The notes beneath the pieces were generated by a model that saw only the letters and a program-made list of their open reading frames with translations, ran no database searches and was not told the DNA's origin. Below are positions 17,613-27,087 of a stretch of 64,000 nt of DNA, piece after piece. The position numbers were made by a program, and so were the translations under genes. Source of the DNA: Mesorhizobium sp. 113-3-3 (GTDB taxonomy: Bacteria > Pseudomonadota > Alphaproteobacteria > Rhizobiales > Rhizobiaceae); the NCBI RefSeq assembly GCF_016756495.1, contig NZ_AP023243.1, forward strand, positions 2,608,501 to 2,672,500, written 5' to 3'. The stretch's first letter is position 1; every line of letters starts with the position of its first letter.

Positions 17613-18650
17613 ATGCTGAGAACTGATGTGGCAATGCCACCCGGATGTGTGTTGCCGGTTTCGTCCATCGCGCGTCCGCTGGTGGCAGGCCTGGGGCCAC
17701 ATGGCGAACGGCCGGCATCTCCCGAATTGCTGCGCCTGTCTGCCGACATGCTGGAGCGCGCCAGGGAAAGAGCCTTCCGCGTGGCGATCGTGCTGCATAC
17801 GACCGCTTCGGACTGGGCCCAGCGTCAGATCGCGGGCATCAAGGCAGGCTTGGAGCAGGCGGGCGCCATCGTCGTCGACATCGTCGATTGCGGCTACGAC
17901 GCAGCCGCCCAGATCGCAGCGATCGAACGGCTGGTGCAATCGAAGCCCGATGCCGTGATCAGCATCCCCGTCGGAAGCACGGCCGTGGCCGCAGCTTTCC
18001 GCAAACTGGCGGCTGCCGGGATCAAGCTCGTCCTACTCGACAACGCGCCCTCCGGCCTGCTTCAGGAGACCGACTATGTAAGCGTCATATCGTCGGACAA
18101 TTTCGGCCTCGGCCAGATCGCCGCCAGTCTGATTTCGCCACACATCCGGCGTAACGGCACAGTCTGCGTGGTCGCCTACAATGAAGACTTCTTCGCGACG
18201 GCGCAGCGCGAGATCGCTTTCGGCAAGTGGATGCGGCACGAGCGCCCGGACATCACGCTGACGCAGCTGAAATTCGAGGTGCCGGCAAATGCCGGAAGCG
18301 CAGTTGGCCCGTACCTCGATGCCAATCCCGATCTTGACGGAATGTTCGTCGTCTGGGACGAGCCAGCAGTTGCATCGCTACCGGCTTTTTCTGGCCGCTC
18401 CCGGATCCCGGTCATGACCACGGTTGATCTCGGTAGCGCGATCGCTGAGGCCCTTCTCGGAGGAAAGATCGTCAAGGGAGTTGCCGCGCAACGCCCTTTC
18501 GAACAGGGCGAGATCGCGGCCATGGCCGCGATTGTCGGGCTCAGCGGCAATGCTGTGCCGCCGTGGATTGTGCTGCCGGGGGTAGCCGTGACCTCTGGTA
18601 ATGTCGCGGAAGTCTACAAGCATGTTGGCGGCGCTCCCAATTTCTATTGA
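17613..18650 (+). CDS. Ribose-type sugar-binding domain protein without signal peptide
   Basis: This 345-residue protein starts with ATG at 17613 after a strong GGGAGGAG. It has a periplasmic-binding-protein fold: VAIVLHTTASDWAQRQIAGI, DAVISIPVGSTAVAAAFRKL and KLVLLDNAPSGLLQETDYV align step for step with the operon's periplasmic protein. Its N-terminus (LRTDVAMPPGCVLPVSSIAR) lacks a charged-hydrophobic Sec signal and it has no DNA-binding domain. It follows the ROK gene on the same strand after 130 bp. A cytoplasmic ligand sensor or regulator partner is one possibility; a binding protein with an unrecognised export route is another. Confidence 0.8.
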   Translation: MLRTDVAMPPGCVLPVSSIARPLVAGLGPHGERPASPELLRLSADMLERARERAFRVAIVLHTTASDWAQRQIAGIKAGLEQAGAIVVDIVDCGYDAAAQIAAIERLVQSKPDAVISIPVGSTAVAAAFRKLAAAGIKLVLLDNAPSGLLQETDYVSVISSDNFGLGQIAASLISPHIRRNGTVCVVAYNEDFFATAQREIAFGKWMRHERPDITLTQLKFEVPANAGSAVGPYLDANPDLDGMFVVWDEPAVASLPAFSGRSRIPVMTTVDLGSAIAEALLGGKIVKGVAAQRPFEQGEIAAMAAIVGLSGNAVPPWIVLPGVAVTSGNVAEVYKHVGGAPNFY

Positions 18651-19516
18651 GCCGACGTTACGAGAGGTTAAACGAACGCCTCATGCAACCCTGTCGATGG
18701 CCTGAAAGATCATATCGATGCAGGCGCGGTTGAATGGTTTTCGACGTCTGGCACTTCGTCGGGAGCAAATCCGACCTTGGGTGTCGAGAACAATTTCCGT
18801 CGGCACTGGATCCATTCCGGCCACCTACGACGGGCCGCTTGAACTCCAGCCTAGTGTACCCGTCAAGGCAAGTTGCTATGATCGCAAGTTCCCCGGTGAC
18901 GGCGAGTTCCCGAACGCACCCATTGTTTCCGTACTGGCGCCCAATAATGGCCTGAACCAGATCAGGCACGAGGTCTTCTCGGCCATACTAGCGGATGAGT
19001 GCGGAACAGGTCAGCCGCATCAGTGCGGGCTACTCTGAGCGCGGCTGGCCCTAATATGCCCGCGATGGCATTGCCATGACCACTATCCGCGCCGATGCGC
19101 GATTGGGGTAGCTGCGCTTCTGTTGGCGGTGCCTGGCATCCGCTGTGCCGCTGTCGTAATTGCAAGGGAAGCGTGCATCAGGGCGGCGAGGTCTCGGTAG
19201 CAGCGCATGGTTCCAAAAACCCTTGTGAAACTTTTGCGGTCATTGAGTCGGATGAGATCGGATATTTGAGAAGGGCGCGGTCTGGATGGCGGCTTTCTAA
19301 GCGACCTAGCCAAAAGCCGTCCGTCTGAAGTCGGCCCCAAAGCTGCCCGTCAGGAAAGCGCCTTATGTAGGACGTTAAGTCCCATTTCGGCGTTGTCCAA
19401 AAGCGGACCTTACGAGTGCCTAGCGCCAGATTAAGATCTCGACTCATGTCGGCCATAGCCTACCGTTGCATCGCACACGAGCAGCTCCGGGTTCGACCGG
19501 ATAGCAAATCCTCAAG
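18651..19516. other. Intergenic region without a recognised gene
   Basis: About 870 bases show only short open frames lacking domains and ribosome binding sites. The 19333-19440 part (CCCCAAAGCTGCCCGTC and following) resembles a stretch near 23275 and may be a degenerate intergenic repeat. Confidence 0.4.
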
Positions 19517-19906
19517 TTACATGTTGAGGGGTTCTGTCCCGCCTGGCTCATCTGAGAGAGCGAGCCGCAACGAATGGTCTAACTTCTCCTTGGAATAAGG
19601 TTTGGCGATAATCGTCGATCCTCTCGCGAAGTCTGCCGCACCATTTCCGTATCCGGTGGCGCACACAATCGGAATGCCTCGCAACCGTAGTGCGTCCGCA
19701 ACGCGGTCGCTCCGCTCCCCACGAATGTTCAAATCCAAGACAGCCGCGTCGATTTCGTGGGTTTCGATCATCGCAATCGCGCCGTCGATGGTAGTGGCGG
19801 GCCCGATAACAGTGACCCCAAGCTCAATCAAAAAATCCTCGGCCAGCATGGCAATGAGGGATTCGTCTTCTACTATCAGAACGCGTCGGCCTGACAGTGC
19901 TGTCAT
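19517..19906 (-). CDS. Single-domain response regulator
   Basis: This 129-residue receiver domain has the acidic pair Glu13-Asp14, phosphoacceptor Asp58 (AAVLDLNIRG), Thr in CATGYG and Lys in IIAKPYSKEKL. No output domain follows. Its ATG overlaps the stop codon of the preceding HWE kinase gene by 4 nt (ATGA), so the two are made together and presumably form a phosphorelay. Stand-alone receivers beside HWE kinases are common in rhizobia, acting as phosphate sinks or in general stress signalling. Confidence 0.9.
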   Translation of the reverse strand: MTALSGRRVLIVEDESLIAMLAEDFLIELGVTVIGPATTIDGAIAMIETHEIDAAVLDLNIRGERSDRVADALRLRGIPIVCATGYGNGAADFARGSTIIAKPYSKEKLDHSLRLALSDEPGGTEPLNM

Positions 19907-21801
19907 TGGGGAAGCCCCCCCTCTGCCAAGGGGGCATCGATAACGCAGACGAGGCCCTGAGGTTGGAAATCCATCGCGACCTCAGCCTCGAGATCTGCGG
20001 CCAAGCCGCGCTCAAGGAGGCGAGAGCCAAAGCCTCGCCGGGCCGGAGTTGAAACTATGGGGCCACCGAGTTCGCTCCAAACCAGCTTGAGCCTCGGCTT
20101 GGGTTTTTCGGTACGAAACCACTCCACGGAAATCTTTCCGGCCTCGTTTGAAAGGGCGCCGTACTTCACTGCGTTGGTCAGCAATTCATGGAAGGCAAGC
20201 GCTAGGGAAAGAGCTTGGTTGGGCTGCAATCGAATTGCAGGTCCAGTTGTCGAAACCCGGTTGGAAAACGCGCCGCGAATTTGAAGGCTGTCGCAAACAA
20301 GTTGGTTCAATAATGCATGTTCCCAACTGGTCTGCGTCAGGATGTTGTGTGCCGCCGAAAGGGCCATGAGGCGGCCTTCGAACGCGGCATGAGCATCAGT
20401 GGCCTCCGTTCCTCTGAATGTCTGATGAGCAATGCCCTGAACTACCGCCAGAGTGTTCTTCACACGATGGTTGAGCTCGGCCATCAGCAGTTCTCTTTGT
20501 GCCTCCGACCGTCGTCGCTCGCTGATATCCACCACAGAGGCGAGCGCCATCATTCCTTCGCTCGTCTGAATTGGGCTGAGCCCAATCTCAACCGGCACCT
20601 CTTTTCCATCTTTCCGTCGGGCATAGAGATCCCTGCCAGCACCCATTGGGCGCGCCTGCGGGAAACTCCCATACCCGCGGCGAAAAACCGGGTGCGAGCT
20701 ACGATAGCGATCGGGGACCAGCATCTCGATACCTTGCCCGACCATCTCCTCCCGCCCATAGCCGAATAGAGCTTCTGCATGAAGATTGACGAGGACAATG
20801 CGCCCGTCCTCGTCTGTCATCACCATGCCACTTGGAGCCGCCTCTACAGCCGATCGAAACCGCTCCTCACTGTGGCGCATCGCGATCTCTGCCCGGTCAC
20901 GTTCCGTGACGTCGACATTTACCCCGATCAACCCGCGAAATATCCCACTTGGGGAGAAGTGAGGACGAGCAGTTGTGAGGAGAACCCGGTACTCCCCCTT
21001 GCAATTTCTGTAGCGACCCTGAACTGATACGGCTGATTGTGTAGCCAATGCTTGCATCATTCGGGCACCAATATCGGCGGCATCATCAGGATGAATGGTT
21101 GGGTGCCAATTGAACGTCGGGACATCCTCGGTCTCGACGCCCCAGAACTCCCGAAGCATGATGTTCAGATTTGTGCATTTGCCCAAGGCGTCACAGGTCC
21201 AGATCATGACCGGAGCGTGTTCCGACATAAGACGAAACTGTTGCTCTGATCCTCGCAACTCATATTCGGCAACTCTTCGGGCCTGTTCTGCTCGCGTCCG
21301 CTCGAGATAAAAACCAATTTGTCTGGCAATTGTCGTAGCGAGATCGATCTCGTGGCTCGCAAAAGCATGCCTTTGTTCATAGTAAGTCATGAATTTCCCC
21401 ACCACTTCACCCTGGACCGTCAAGGGAATGAACGCCAAGCCTACGATGCCTTCGCTGGCAATCGTCTCTTTGACGGCCTCAGGTTCATGCGTTTCAGCAA
21501 TGTGTGAAACAAAAATAGCCTCGGGGTTGCGTTCGCCGACAACCCAGGGCGAGTGCCCTTCCAGCGCCTTTCTGTAACTCTCGGATAAGCCGCGCCAGGC
21601 TGCGAAGCGCATCACGCCTGCTTCATCGAAGAGCAACATGGAAGCGCGACGGCAGCCTAGACCGTCACGAATGGCATCGAGGCCGGCTTCAAAAGCTTCG
21701 TGGCTCGACTTTGCCCGGTATAGTCGATCCGTCAGCACGTAAAGTGCGCTGAGTTCGTCCAACCTCTCTGTGAGCTTCTCGCTGCCCCCGCTTAACTGCA
21801 A
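19903..21801 (-). CDS. HWE-family sensor histidine kinase (GAF-PAS-PAS)
   Basis: This 632-residue soluble kinase has a GAF domain (about 30-170), a first PAS (about 185-300), a second PAS (about 312-430) and an HWE-type kinase module. The phosphoacceptor is His445 in LMAELNHRVKNTLAVVQ, and the ATP-site Asn box is HELLTNAVKYGAL (Asn543). It starts with TTG at 21801, supported by GGGAGGG 6-7 nt upstream. There are no membrane segments, so it senses an internal cue. The GAF has no obvious chromophore Cys that I can assign. It is coupled to the single-domain response regulator that overlaps its 3' end. Confidence 0.9.
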   Translation of the reverse strand: MQLSGGSEKLTERLDELSALYVLTDRLYRAKSSHEAFEAGLDAIRDGLGCRRASMLLFDEAGVMRFAAWRGLSESYRKALEGHSPWVVGERNPEAIFVSHIAETHEPEAVKETIASEGIVGLAFIPLTVQGEVVGKFMTYYEQRHAFASHEIDLATTIARQIGFYLERTRAEQARRVAEYELRGSEQQFRLMSEHAPVMIWTCDALGKCTNLNIMLREFWGVETEDVPTFNWHPTIHPDDAADIGARMMQALATQSAVSVQGRYRNCKGEYRVLLTTARPHFSPSGIFRGLIGVNVDVTERDRAEIAMRHSEERFRSAVEAAPSGMVMTDEDGRIVLVNLHAEALFGYGREEMVGQGIEMLVPDRYRSSHPVFRRGYGSFPQARPMGAGRDLYARRKDGKEVPVEIGLSPIQTSEGMMALASVVDISERRRSEAQRELLMAELNHRVKNTLAVVQGIAHQTFRGTEATDAHAAFEGRLMALSAAHNILTQTSWEHALLNQLVCDSLQIRGAFSNRVSTTGPAIRLQPNQALSLALAFHELLTNAVKYGALSNEAGKISVEWFRTEKPKPRLKLVWSELGGPIVSTPARRGFGSRLLERGLAADLEAEVAMDFQPQGLVCVIDAPLAEGGLPQ

Positions 21802-22100
21802 CGCCGACCCTCCCTTTGGCGAATAGTTATTAGCAACGATGCATAGAACGCCAACGGATCATTTTCGTTCCGATCGCTTAACTCGGCAGTTCGTCGTAGG
21901 CGACTACCGAGTAGATTCCCAATCGCGCCTGCAGGCCGCAACGTCGATCTAGCCACGGCTGCCATCATTCTCTGGCATGCCAACCGGAGCGGCGGGTCCA
22001 GCAATTTCACAGAACATCCTCGACCGTCCTCTGGTGCCATATCGACCGGGAGCAACTTCAAAATTTCCGTTCTCTTCGAGATTTGTGGCATAGTAGGCGC

Positions 22101-22355
22101 ATGCAGATCTCGGGCATTGGAAGGATCATCTTCTGGTCTGGCGGAAGTATTTGGATCGGGCAGGCAGTTGGCCCGATTGAGCGTCACGCCCACCATGCCA
22201 TTCAGGTCAGCATGGGCCTGTTTGATCGCGTGCAGTTCCGAACGAGCGATGCGGCAGATTGGGTATCCTATGGCGCGGCTTACATTCCGTCCGACTTGCC
22301 CCACTTGTTCCAGGCACCTGGGAAGACAGTTGCCAATCTCTTTTGCGAGCCGCCG
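22101..22355 (+). pseudogene. N-terminal fragment of an AraC-family regulator
   Basis: From ATG at 22101 the frame reads SIWIGQAVGPIERHAHHAIQ, VSMGLFDRVQFRT, YIPSDLPHLFQAPG and TVANLFCEPP. This is the cupin-like ligand domain of a group of AraC regulators. At about 22355 the similarity stops and the DNA continues as an aldehyde dehydrogenase fragment, so the whole C-terminal DNA-binding half is missing. The 300 bases before it (21802-22100) hold no recognised gene. Confidence 0.6.
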
Positions 22356-23072
22356 CGACGATCAAGCGGACACATCTGGAACTTGGAGGGAAGGCGCCGG
22401 TCATCGTTTACAACGATGCAGATCTCGAGGCCGTGGTGCAAAGCATACGTACTTTTGGCTTTTATAACGCGGGACAGGACTGCACGGCCCCGCGTCGCAT
22501 CTATGTGCAGGACGGGGCGTATGAAAACTTCGTCACAGATTTAACTGCGGCGGTTTCTACCATCCGTTACAATCAGGCCGACGACACCAGCAACGGAGCG
22601 CCAACGGGACCGAGTCGCAAGTTTCGTTGAGCGTGCGGGCGAGCAAAAGCACATCGAGATCACCACCGGTGGTGCCCGCGGTGGGAAAGAGGGTTTTTTC
22701 TACCAGCCTACCGTCATTGCCGGTGCGACCCAGGAAGACGAGATTGTACGGCGCGAGGTCTTTGGGCCAGTCGTTTCAGGTACCCGTTTCACGGACGACG
22801 AACAGGCCGTGGATTGGGCCAACGACAGTCACTACGGACTGGCGTCCTCGGTTTGGACGAGGGACATCTCCAAAGCGATGAGTGCCGAGTCACGGCTTCA
22901 GTATGGCTGTACCTGGATCAACGCTCACTTCATGCTCGCGACAGAAATGCCCCACGGCGGTGTTAAGCAATCCGGATACGGCAAGGACATGTCGATTTAT
23001 GCGCTGGAGGACTACACCTCAGTGCGTCATGAGATGATTAATGCCGCGCCGGGAACCGAGCGGGCGTCCTGA
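22354..23072 (+). pseudogene. C-terminal remnant of an aminobutyraldehyde-type dehydrogenase
   Basis: The sequence enters in mid-protein at KRTHLELGGKAPVIVYNDAD and continues through the active-site region FYNAGQDCTAPRRIYVQDG (catalytic Cys present). It loses frame near 22620, and a second frame carries on with [26 protein letters not shown] and [20 protein letters not shown] to a stop at 23072. The N-terminal cofactor half is absent. The GGKAPV and VRHEM ends resemble the PatD/YdcW group. It is non-functional. Confidence 0.75.
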
Positions 23073-23700
23073 AGCAAGACAGGATCTGTTTTTCATCCGT
23101 TATGCTGCACGCCTGTGGCTAGGAATAGCAACTGGTCTATGCATTTGGGATTACGAGCGCTGGTTGTCGCGAACGTCGGCTATCGGGCAGCGAAAGGGGC
23201 TACTGAGAGGTGGCTTCTGGTCAGACCACGACGATGCCACACCAAACCTGAATGTCAGCTGTTGCATTTTCCCAGCCCGAAGCTGCCGGTCTACTCTCGG
23301 CCCAATTTCGGTCATTCACTACTAGGGAGTTCCTGGCGACCTGCGGCTACATCGGCGATATCTCGAGCCTGAATTACTCGCGGTCATCATCCTTAGGTTC
23401 GCCAGACCATACGAGAGAATACGAAGGAAACGGCCTGGCGAACCATCCGCTAACGTATTGATTTTCTGTAAAAAACGCTGACCCTCCGGGCCCACCATAA
23501 CCATTGATTTTGTTGGTAAAAACGTGGGTTTGCCCACAGGTCGCGCGAACTGCCTGAATGCGACCAAAGGCGCCTCCCTTATTCGTTCCGGGGGTCCTTT
23601 CTCACGGTACGATCCGCAACTTCGCCCGCCGCCTCATCTGATCGCGCTTTTCCTCACGCTCGTTGATCGCTCTCGCGATATCGACAGCGATCTGCGCGGT
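23073..23700. other. Intergenic region without a recognised gene
   Basis: Only short open frames without domains are present. The stretch 23270-23325 (GAAGCTGCCGGTC, CCCAATTTCGGTCATTC) resembles a degenerate intergenic repeat also seen near 19340. Confidence 0.35.
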
Positions 23701-24450
23701 CTATCGGACGCTGCCACCCTTCGACCGCTCAAGCGGCTCCAGCTCATCGCCAACTTGTCCACGGTCGAATGAACATCTTCCTTCCGAGCGCTCGAACACC
23801 ACTTCGCCGCCTCGAATGGTCAGAATGCAATGTGTGTCGTTGAGAATGTCCTCGGCTTTTGCCGTAAGCATGTTGCGCGAAAAAACAGCGATGTCGTCAA
23901 CCTGGCCCGGTATGAGCCTGCCCTTGACCTTCTCAAGCTTCTGCGAAAACGCGCCATATTCAGTATAGACCTGAAGCTCCTCTTCAATGCTGACGCGCTC
24001 GCGCGCATCCATCACCGTTCCTTTGCCGGTTTTGCGTGTCAGCATGGAATAGATGTTCGGATAGGGATTGGGATGACAATCCGGTGAATCGCTGCCGGTG
24101 GCCGGTTTGAACCCGAGATCCTTCCAGGTCTTAAGCGGATAGCTTGAAAGTGCCCGTTCGCCGCCAAGAACGGATATGTAGGCGTCGCCGAAGTCATGGA
24201 TGAACACCTGCTGTGGGCATGGATAGAGCCCGGCCCTTTTCATCCGCTCATGCTGTTCGGGTGTGGAAAAGCCGCAGTGTTCGATGCGGTGTCTCCGATC
24301 CTGATCGGGATGCACCGCCAGCGCCTTCTCATAGGCCGTGATGAGCTGCCCGATCGCGGCGTCGCCAATCGCATAATCGCTCGCCGGCAGCCCCCATGCC
24401 AAATTGGTTTTCCGTCCAGTTGAGGGCCTCGGCGTCAAACTGCAGACGTC
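23701..24450 (-). pseudogene. C-terminal remnant of a YtcJ-like amidohydrolase
   Basis: The minus strand encodes AIGDAAIGQLITAYEKALAV, RRHRIEHCGFSTPEQHERMK, FKPATGSDSPDCHPNPYPN (metal Asp region) and a normal C-terminal TIM-barrel end. Upstream of about 24370 the match continues only in another frame (FDAEALNWTENQFGMG), so there is a frameshift. The His of the usual HAIGD motif reads Tyr, and the whole N-terminal metal-binding half is missing. An open frame reaching to 24960 is created by reading antisense through the LysR gene and is not meaningful. Confidence 0.65.
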
Positions 24451-24665
24451 GATAGCAACGGCGGGAGAGCCGACCCGTCCGTCCGTCGTCCGGTTCCTGG
24501 CGACCGCAGTTTCCTGTTTGAACGGTGAGGCCGGTCGGAAAGAGGCGTCCCTGCCGATCGCATTGCTGTAGCGAGCACAAAGAGGACTGCACTCATGATC
24601 GCCGCGGCGATGGCGCAGGAGCAGGGCTCGCGAAGAAGCCACGCAATTTTGCGCCCCGCCAGGCT

Positions 24666-25568
24666 TCAGCTGCTTGTTACGATCTGGCTCATCAGCCACG
24701 CGACAAAATGCTGGCTCGTCGCCGAGGGCGTCTTCGCTTCCGGCAGCACGACGTAGTAACTGTTCTCCGTTTCCATGGGCAGGTCGAGAACGACCTGCAA
24801 CTCGCCGGATTGCAGTTCCTGCTCGATCAGGTAGCGAGGAAGTAGTGCATAGCCCATCCCCGCGACCGCGGCTTCGATGATCATTGAAAACTGGTCGAAG
24901 CGGTGCCCCCTGTAAACGGACTCGCCGGACAGTCCGGACCATTCCAGCCATTGCGACCAAAGCCGCGGACGCGTCGCCAGATGAAGCAGCGGTTGGTGGA
25001 GCAGATCGGCCGGCGTCAACCTGGCCCCGGACTCCAGGAGCGCGCCACCGGCCACCGGCAGGATCGATTCACTGCAGAGATAGGTGCAGGTCGCTCGCGC
25101 CCAGACCGGCTGCCCGTAGTGGATCGCCATTTCGAAGCTCTCGTCCTCGAAGTCGAATGGCGCCGATCGCGAGCCGACATCGAGGATCACGCCGGGGTGC
25201 TGGCGCAAGAAATCAGGCAACCGAGGACTGAGCCAGCGACTGCCGAATGTTGGCAGGGTGGCTATGCTCAGGCTCGATTTTGCATCGGCTGACGACATCG
25301 CCCGCAGCATTGTCTCTTCGGATTGCTGCAGAAGTCTTCTTGCTTCCGGCAGAAAGCGCCTGCCATCTTCTGAAAGCACCACGCGCTGGCGGATGCGCTC
25401 GAATAGCAGCGTGCCGAGATGGTTCTCCAACTCCTTGACCTGACGGCTGACCGCACTCTGGGTCAGGTTGAGCTCCCGGCCGGCGCGCGTGAAGCTTGCA
25501 TGTCTTGCCGCGCATTCGAACGCCTGTATCGCGATAAGGTCGGGTATCAGCTTTCTGCTCAAGATCAT
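24666..25568 (-). CDS. LysR-family regulator (GcvA-like), probably of lysine/2-oxoadipate catabolism
   Basis: This 300-residue regulator has the N-terminal helix-turn-helix FTRAGRELNLTQSAVSRQVKE and a periplasmic-binding-type effector domain. Phrases such as GSRWLSPRLPDFLRQHPGV and MIIEAAVAGMGYALLPRYL place it in the GcvA subgroup. It is transcribed divergently from the 2-oxoadipate dioxygenase operon, with 109 bp between start codons containing repeats suitable for a LysR site. It is therefore the likely activator or repressor of that operon, responding to a pathway intermediate. Confidence 0.9.
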   Translation of the reverse strand: MILSRKLIPDLIAIQAFECAARHASFTRAGRELNLTQSAVSRQVKELENHLGTLLFERIRQRVVLSEDGRRFLPEARRLLQQSEETMLRAMSSADAKSSLSIATLPTFGSRWLSPRLPDFLRQHPGVILDVGSRSAPFDFEDESFEMAIHYGQPVWARATCTYLCSESILPVAGGALLESGARLTPADLLHQPLLHLATRPRLWSQWLEWSGLSGESVYRGHRFDQFSMIIEAAVAGMGYALLPRYLIEQELQSGELQVVLDLPMETENSYYVVLPEAKTPSATSQHFVAWLMSQIVTSS

Positions 25569-25584
25569 GCGTACCTCGCATCAA

Positions 25585-25612
25585 CTTAGTCGAAATCATC
25601 GTGATCTTAGTC
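25585..25612. promoter_or_regulatory. Candidate LysR binding region
   Basis: CTTAGTC occurs at 25585-25591 and again at 25606-25612. The 21-bp period is two helical turns. Between them lies the inverted repeat ATCATCGTGAT (25595-25605). It sits between the divergent LysR gene and the dioxygenase gene. Confidence 0.4.
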
Positions 25613-25677
25613 CTGAGAAATCCGGTATCACTATTTTCAGGAATGATCTCCACTTTTTTGGAAAGCGAGACCGCACC

Positions 25678-27078
25678 GTGCAAAACGCTGTTTTCGTTTC
25701 ATCCGACGACCTTCGTTCCACCTTCTCGGCGGCCATGTCGGCCATGTATCGGGACGAGGTTCCAGCCTACGGCACGCTGATGGAGCTGGTCGCCGAGGTG
25801 AATGCCGAAGTGCTGGGTGCCATGCCGGCGCTGCGCCGGCGGCTGGAGGAGACGGATTCGCTTGAGCGCATTTCGCAGGAGCGGCATGGCGCGATCCGGT
25901 TGGGGACACCGGCTGAACTTTCCATGATGCGGCGCGTCTTCGCGGTGATGGGCATGCATCCAGTCGGCTACTACGACCTCAGCGTTGCCGGCGTGCCTGT
26001 CCATGCGACGGCTTTTCGCCCGGTGGGCGCCTATCCGCTCAGCCGCAATCCGTTCCGCGTCTTCACCTCCTTGCTCAGGATCGACTTGATTGGCGACAGC
26101 GTTTTGCGGGCTGAAGCGGAAGCTATCTTGGCCGCCCGCAAGATTTTTACCGATGGCGCCGTGGAACTGATCGAAAAGGCCGAAAGGCAAGGCGGCTTGC
26201 TTCGGCAGGATGCCGGGCGGTTTATAGCCGAAGTACTTGAGACGTTCCGCTGGCACGATCAGGCCTGTGTCAGCATCGGCATGTATGAGAGGCTGCATCG
26301 ACAGCATCGGCTGGTTGCCGATGTGGTTTCCTTCAAAGGCCCCCACATCAACCATCTGACACCACGCACGCTCGACATTGACGCGGTGCAGGCCGGCATG
26401 CCGGGGCGCGGCATCGAGCCCAAGGCGGTCGTCGAAGGTCCTCCCACGCGCCAATGCCCTATCCTGCTTCGGCAGACATCGTTCAAGGCGCTGGACGAAC
26501 CGGTCTCGTTCAAATCCGATACCGGCGCCTGGACCGCTGGCTCGCACACGGCCCGCTTCGGCGAGATCGAACAGCGCGGCATTGCGCTGACGCCGAAGGG
26601 CAGGGCGCTCTACGACCGCCTTTTGGAGACGACGCGCGAGGTTGTCAGGCCAGCAGCCGACGGATCGAATGCCGCTGCCTATGTCGAGGCGTTGACGCAG
26701 ACGTTCCAGCGGTTTCCCGACACATGGGATGGCATTCGCGCCGCTGGCCTTGGCTACTTCAGCTATTCATTGACAGAGCGAGGGCGCGAAGCCGGCGGGG
26801 TCGGTGAAAAGGACGTCGCTCAGCTGGTGGCGGAAGGTTTTGTCGATTTCGACCCGATCGTCTACGAGGATTTTCTTCCCGTCAGCGCAGCTGGCATCTT
26901 CCAGTCCAACCTGGGCGACGAGGCGACCGATGACTTCGTCGCCAGCCCCAATCAACGTCGCTTCGAAGCTGCTCTCGGCGCCGCCGTGCTCGACGAATTC
27001 GAGCATTACGCCGCTATCGAGCAAGCGTCGATCGAGCATTGCCGGCATTTGTTGCGCAACCTCCAGGCAGCGGAGTAG
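25678..27078 (+). CDS. hglS: 2-oxoadipate dioxygenase/decarboxylase (HglS, DUF1338 family)
   Basis: This 466-residue protein of the YdcJ/HglS family converts 2-oxoadipate to D-2-hydroxyglutarate with O2 in the D-lysine pathway. Numbering from the GTG at 25678, candidate metal ligands are His70 (ERHGAIRLGTP), His226 (GPHINHLTPRTLDID) and Glu296 (RFGEIEQRG), close to the positions known for the Pseudomonas putida enzyme. The frame is open from 25468, but that would cross the LysR gene, and the family N-terminus begins near this GTG. It is followed after 9 bp by a 2-hydroxyglutarate dehydrogenase, which supports the assignment strongly. Confidence 0.9.
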   Translation: MQNAVFVSSDDLRSTFSAAMSAMYRDEVPAYGTLMELVAEVNAEVLGAMPALRRRLEETDSLERISQERHGAIRLGTPAELSMMRRVFAVMGMHPVGYYDLSVAGVPVHATAFRPVGAYPLSRNPFRVFTSLLRIDLIGDSVLRAEAEAILAARKIFTDGAVELIEKAERQGGLLRQDAGRFIAEVLETFRWHDQACVSIGMYERLHRQHRLVADVVSFKGPHINHLTPRTLDIDAVQAGMPGRGIEPKAVVEGPPTRQCPILLRQTSFKALDEPVSFKSDTGAWTAGSHTARFGEIEQRGIALTPKGRALYDRLLETTREVVRPAADGSNAAAYVEALTQTFQRFPDTWDGIRAAGLGYFSYSLTERGREAGGVGEKDVAQLVAEGFVDFDPIVYEDFLPVSAAGIFQSNLGDEATDDFVASPNQRRFEAALGAAVLDEFEHYAAIEQASIEHCRHLLRNLQAAE

Positions 27079-27087
27079 GCGGTCGGC

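Noticed and set aside
24460..24960. N-terminal extension of the amidohydrolase frame to 24960
   Set aside because: It reads out of frame through the LysR gene and lacks amidohydrolase similarity; only the part below about 24450 is a relic.
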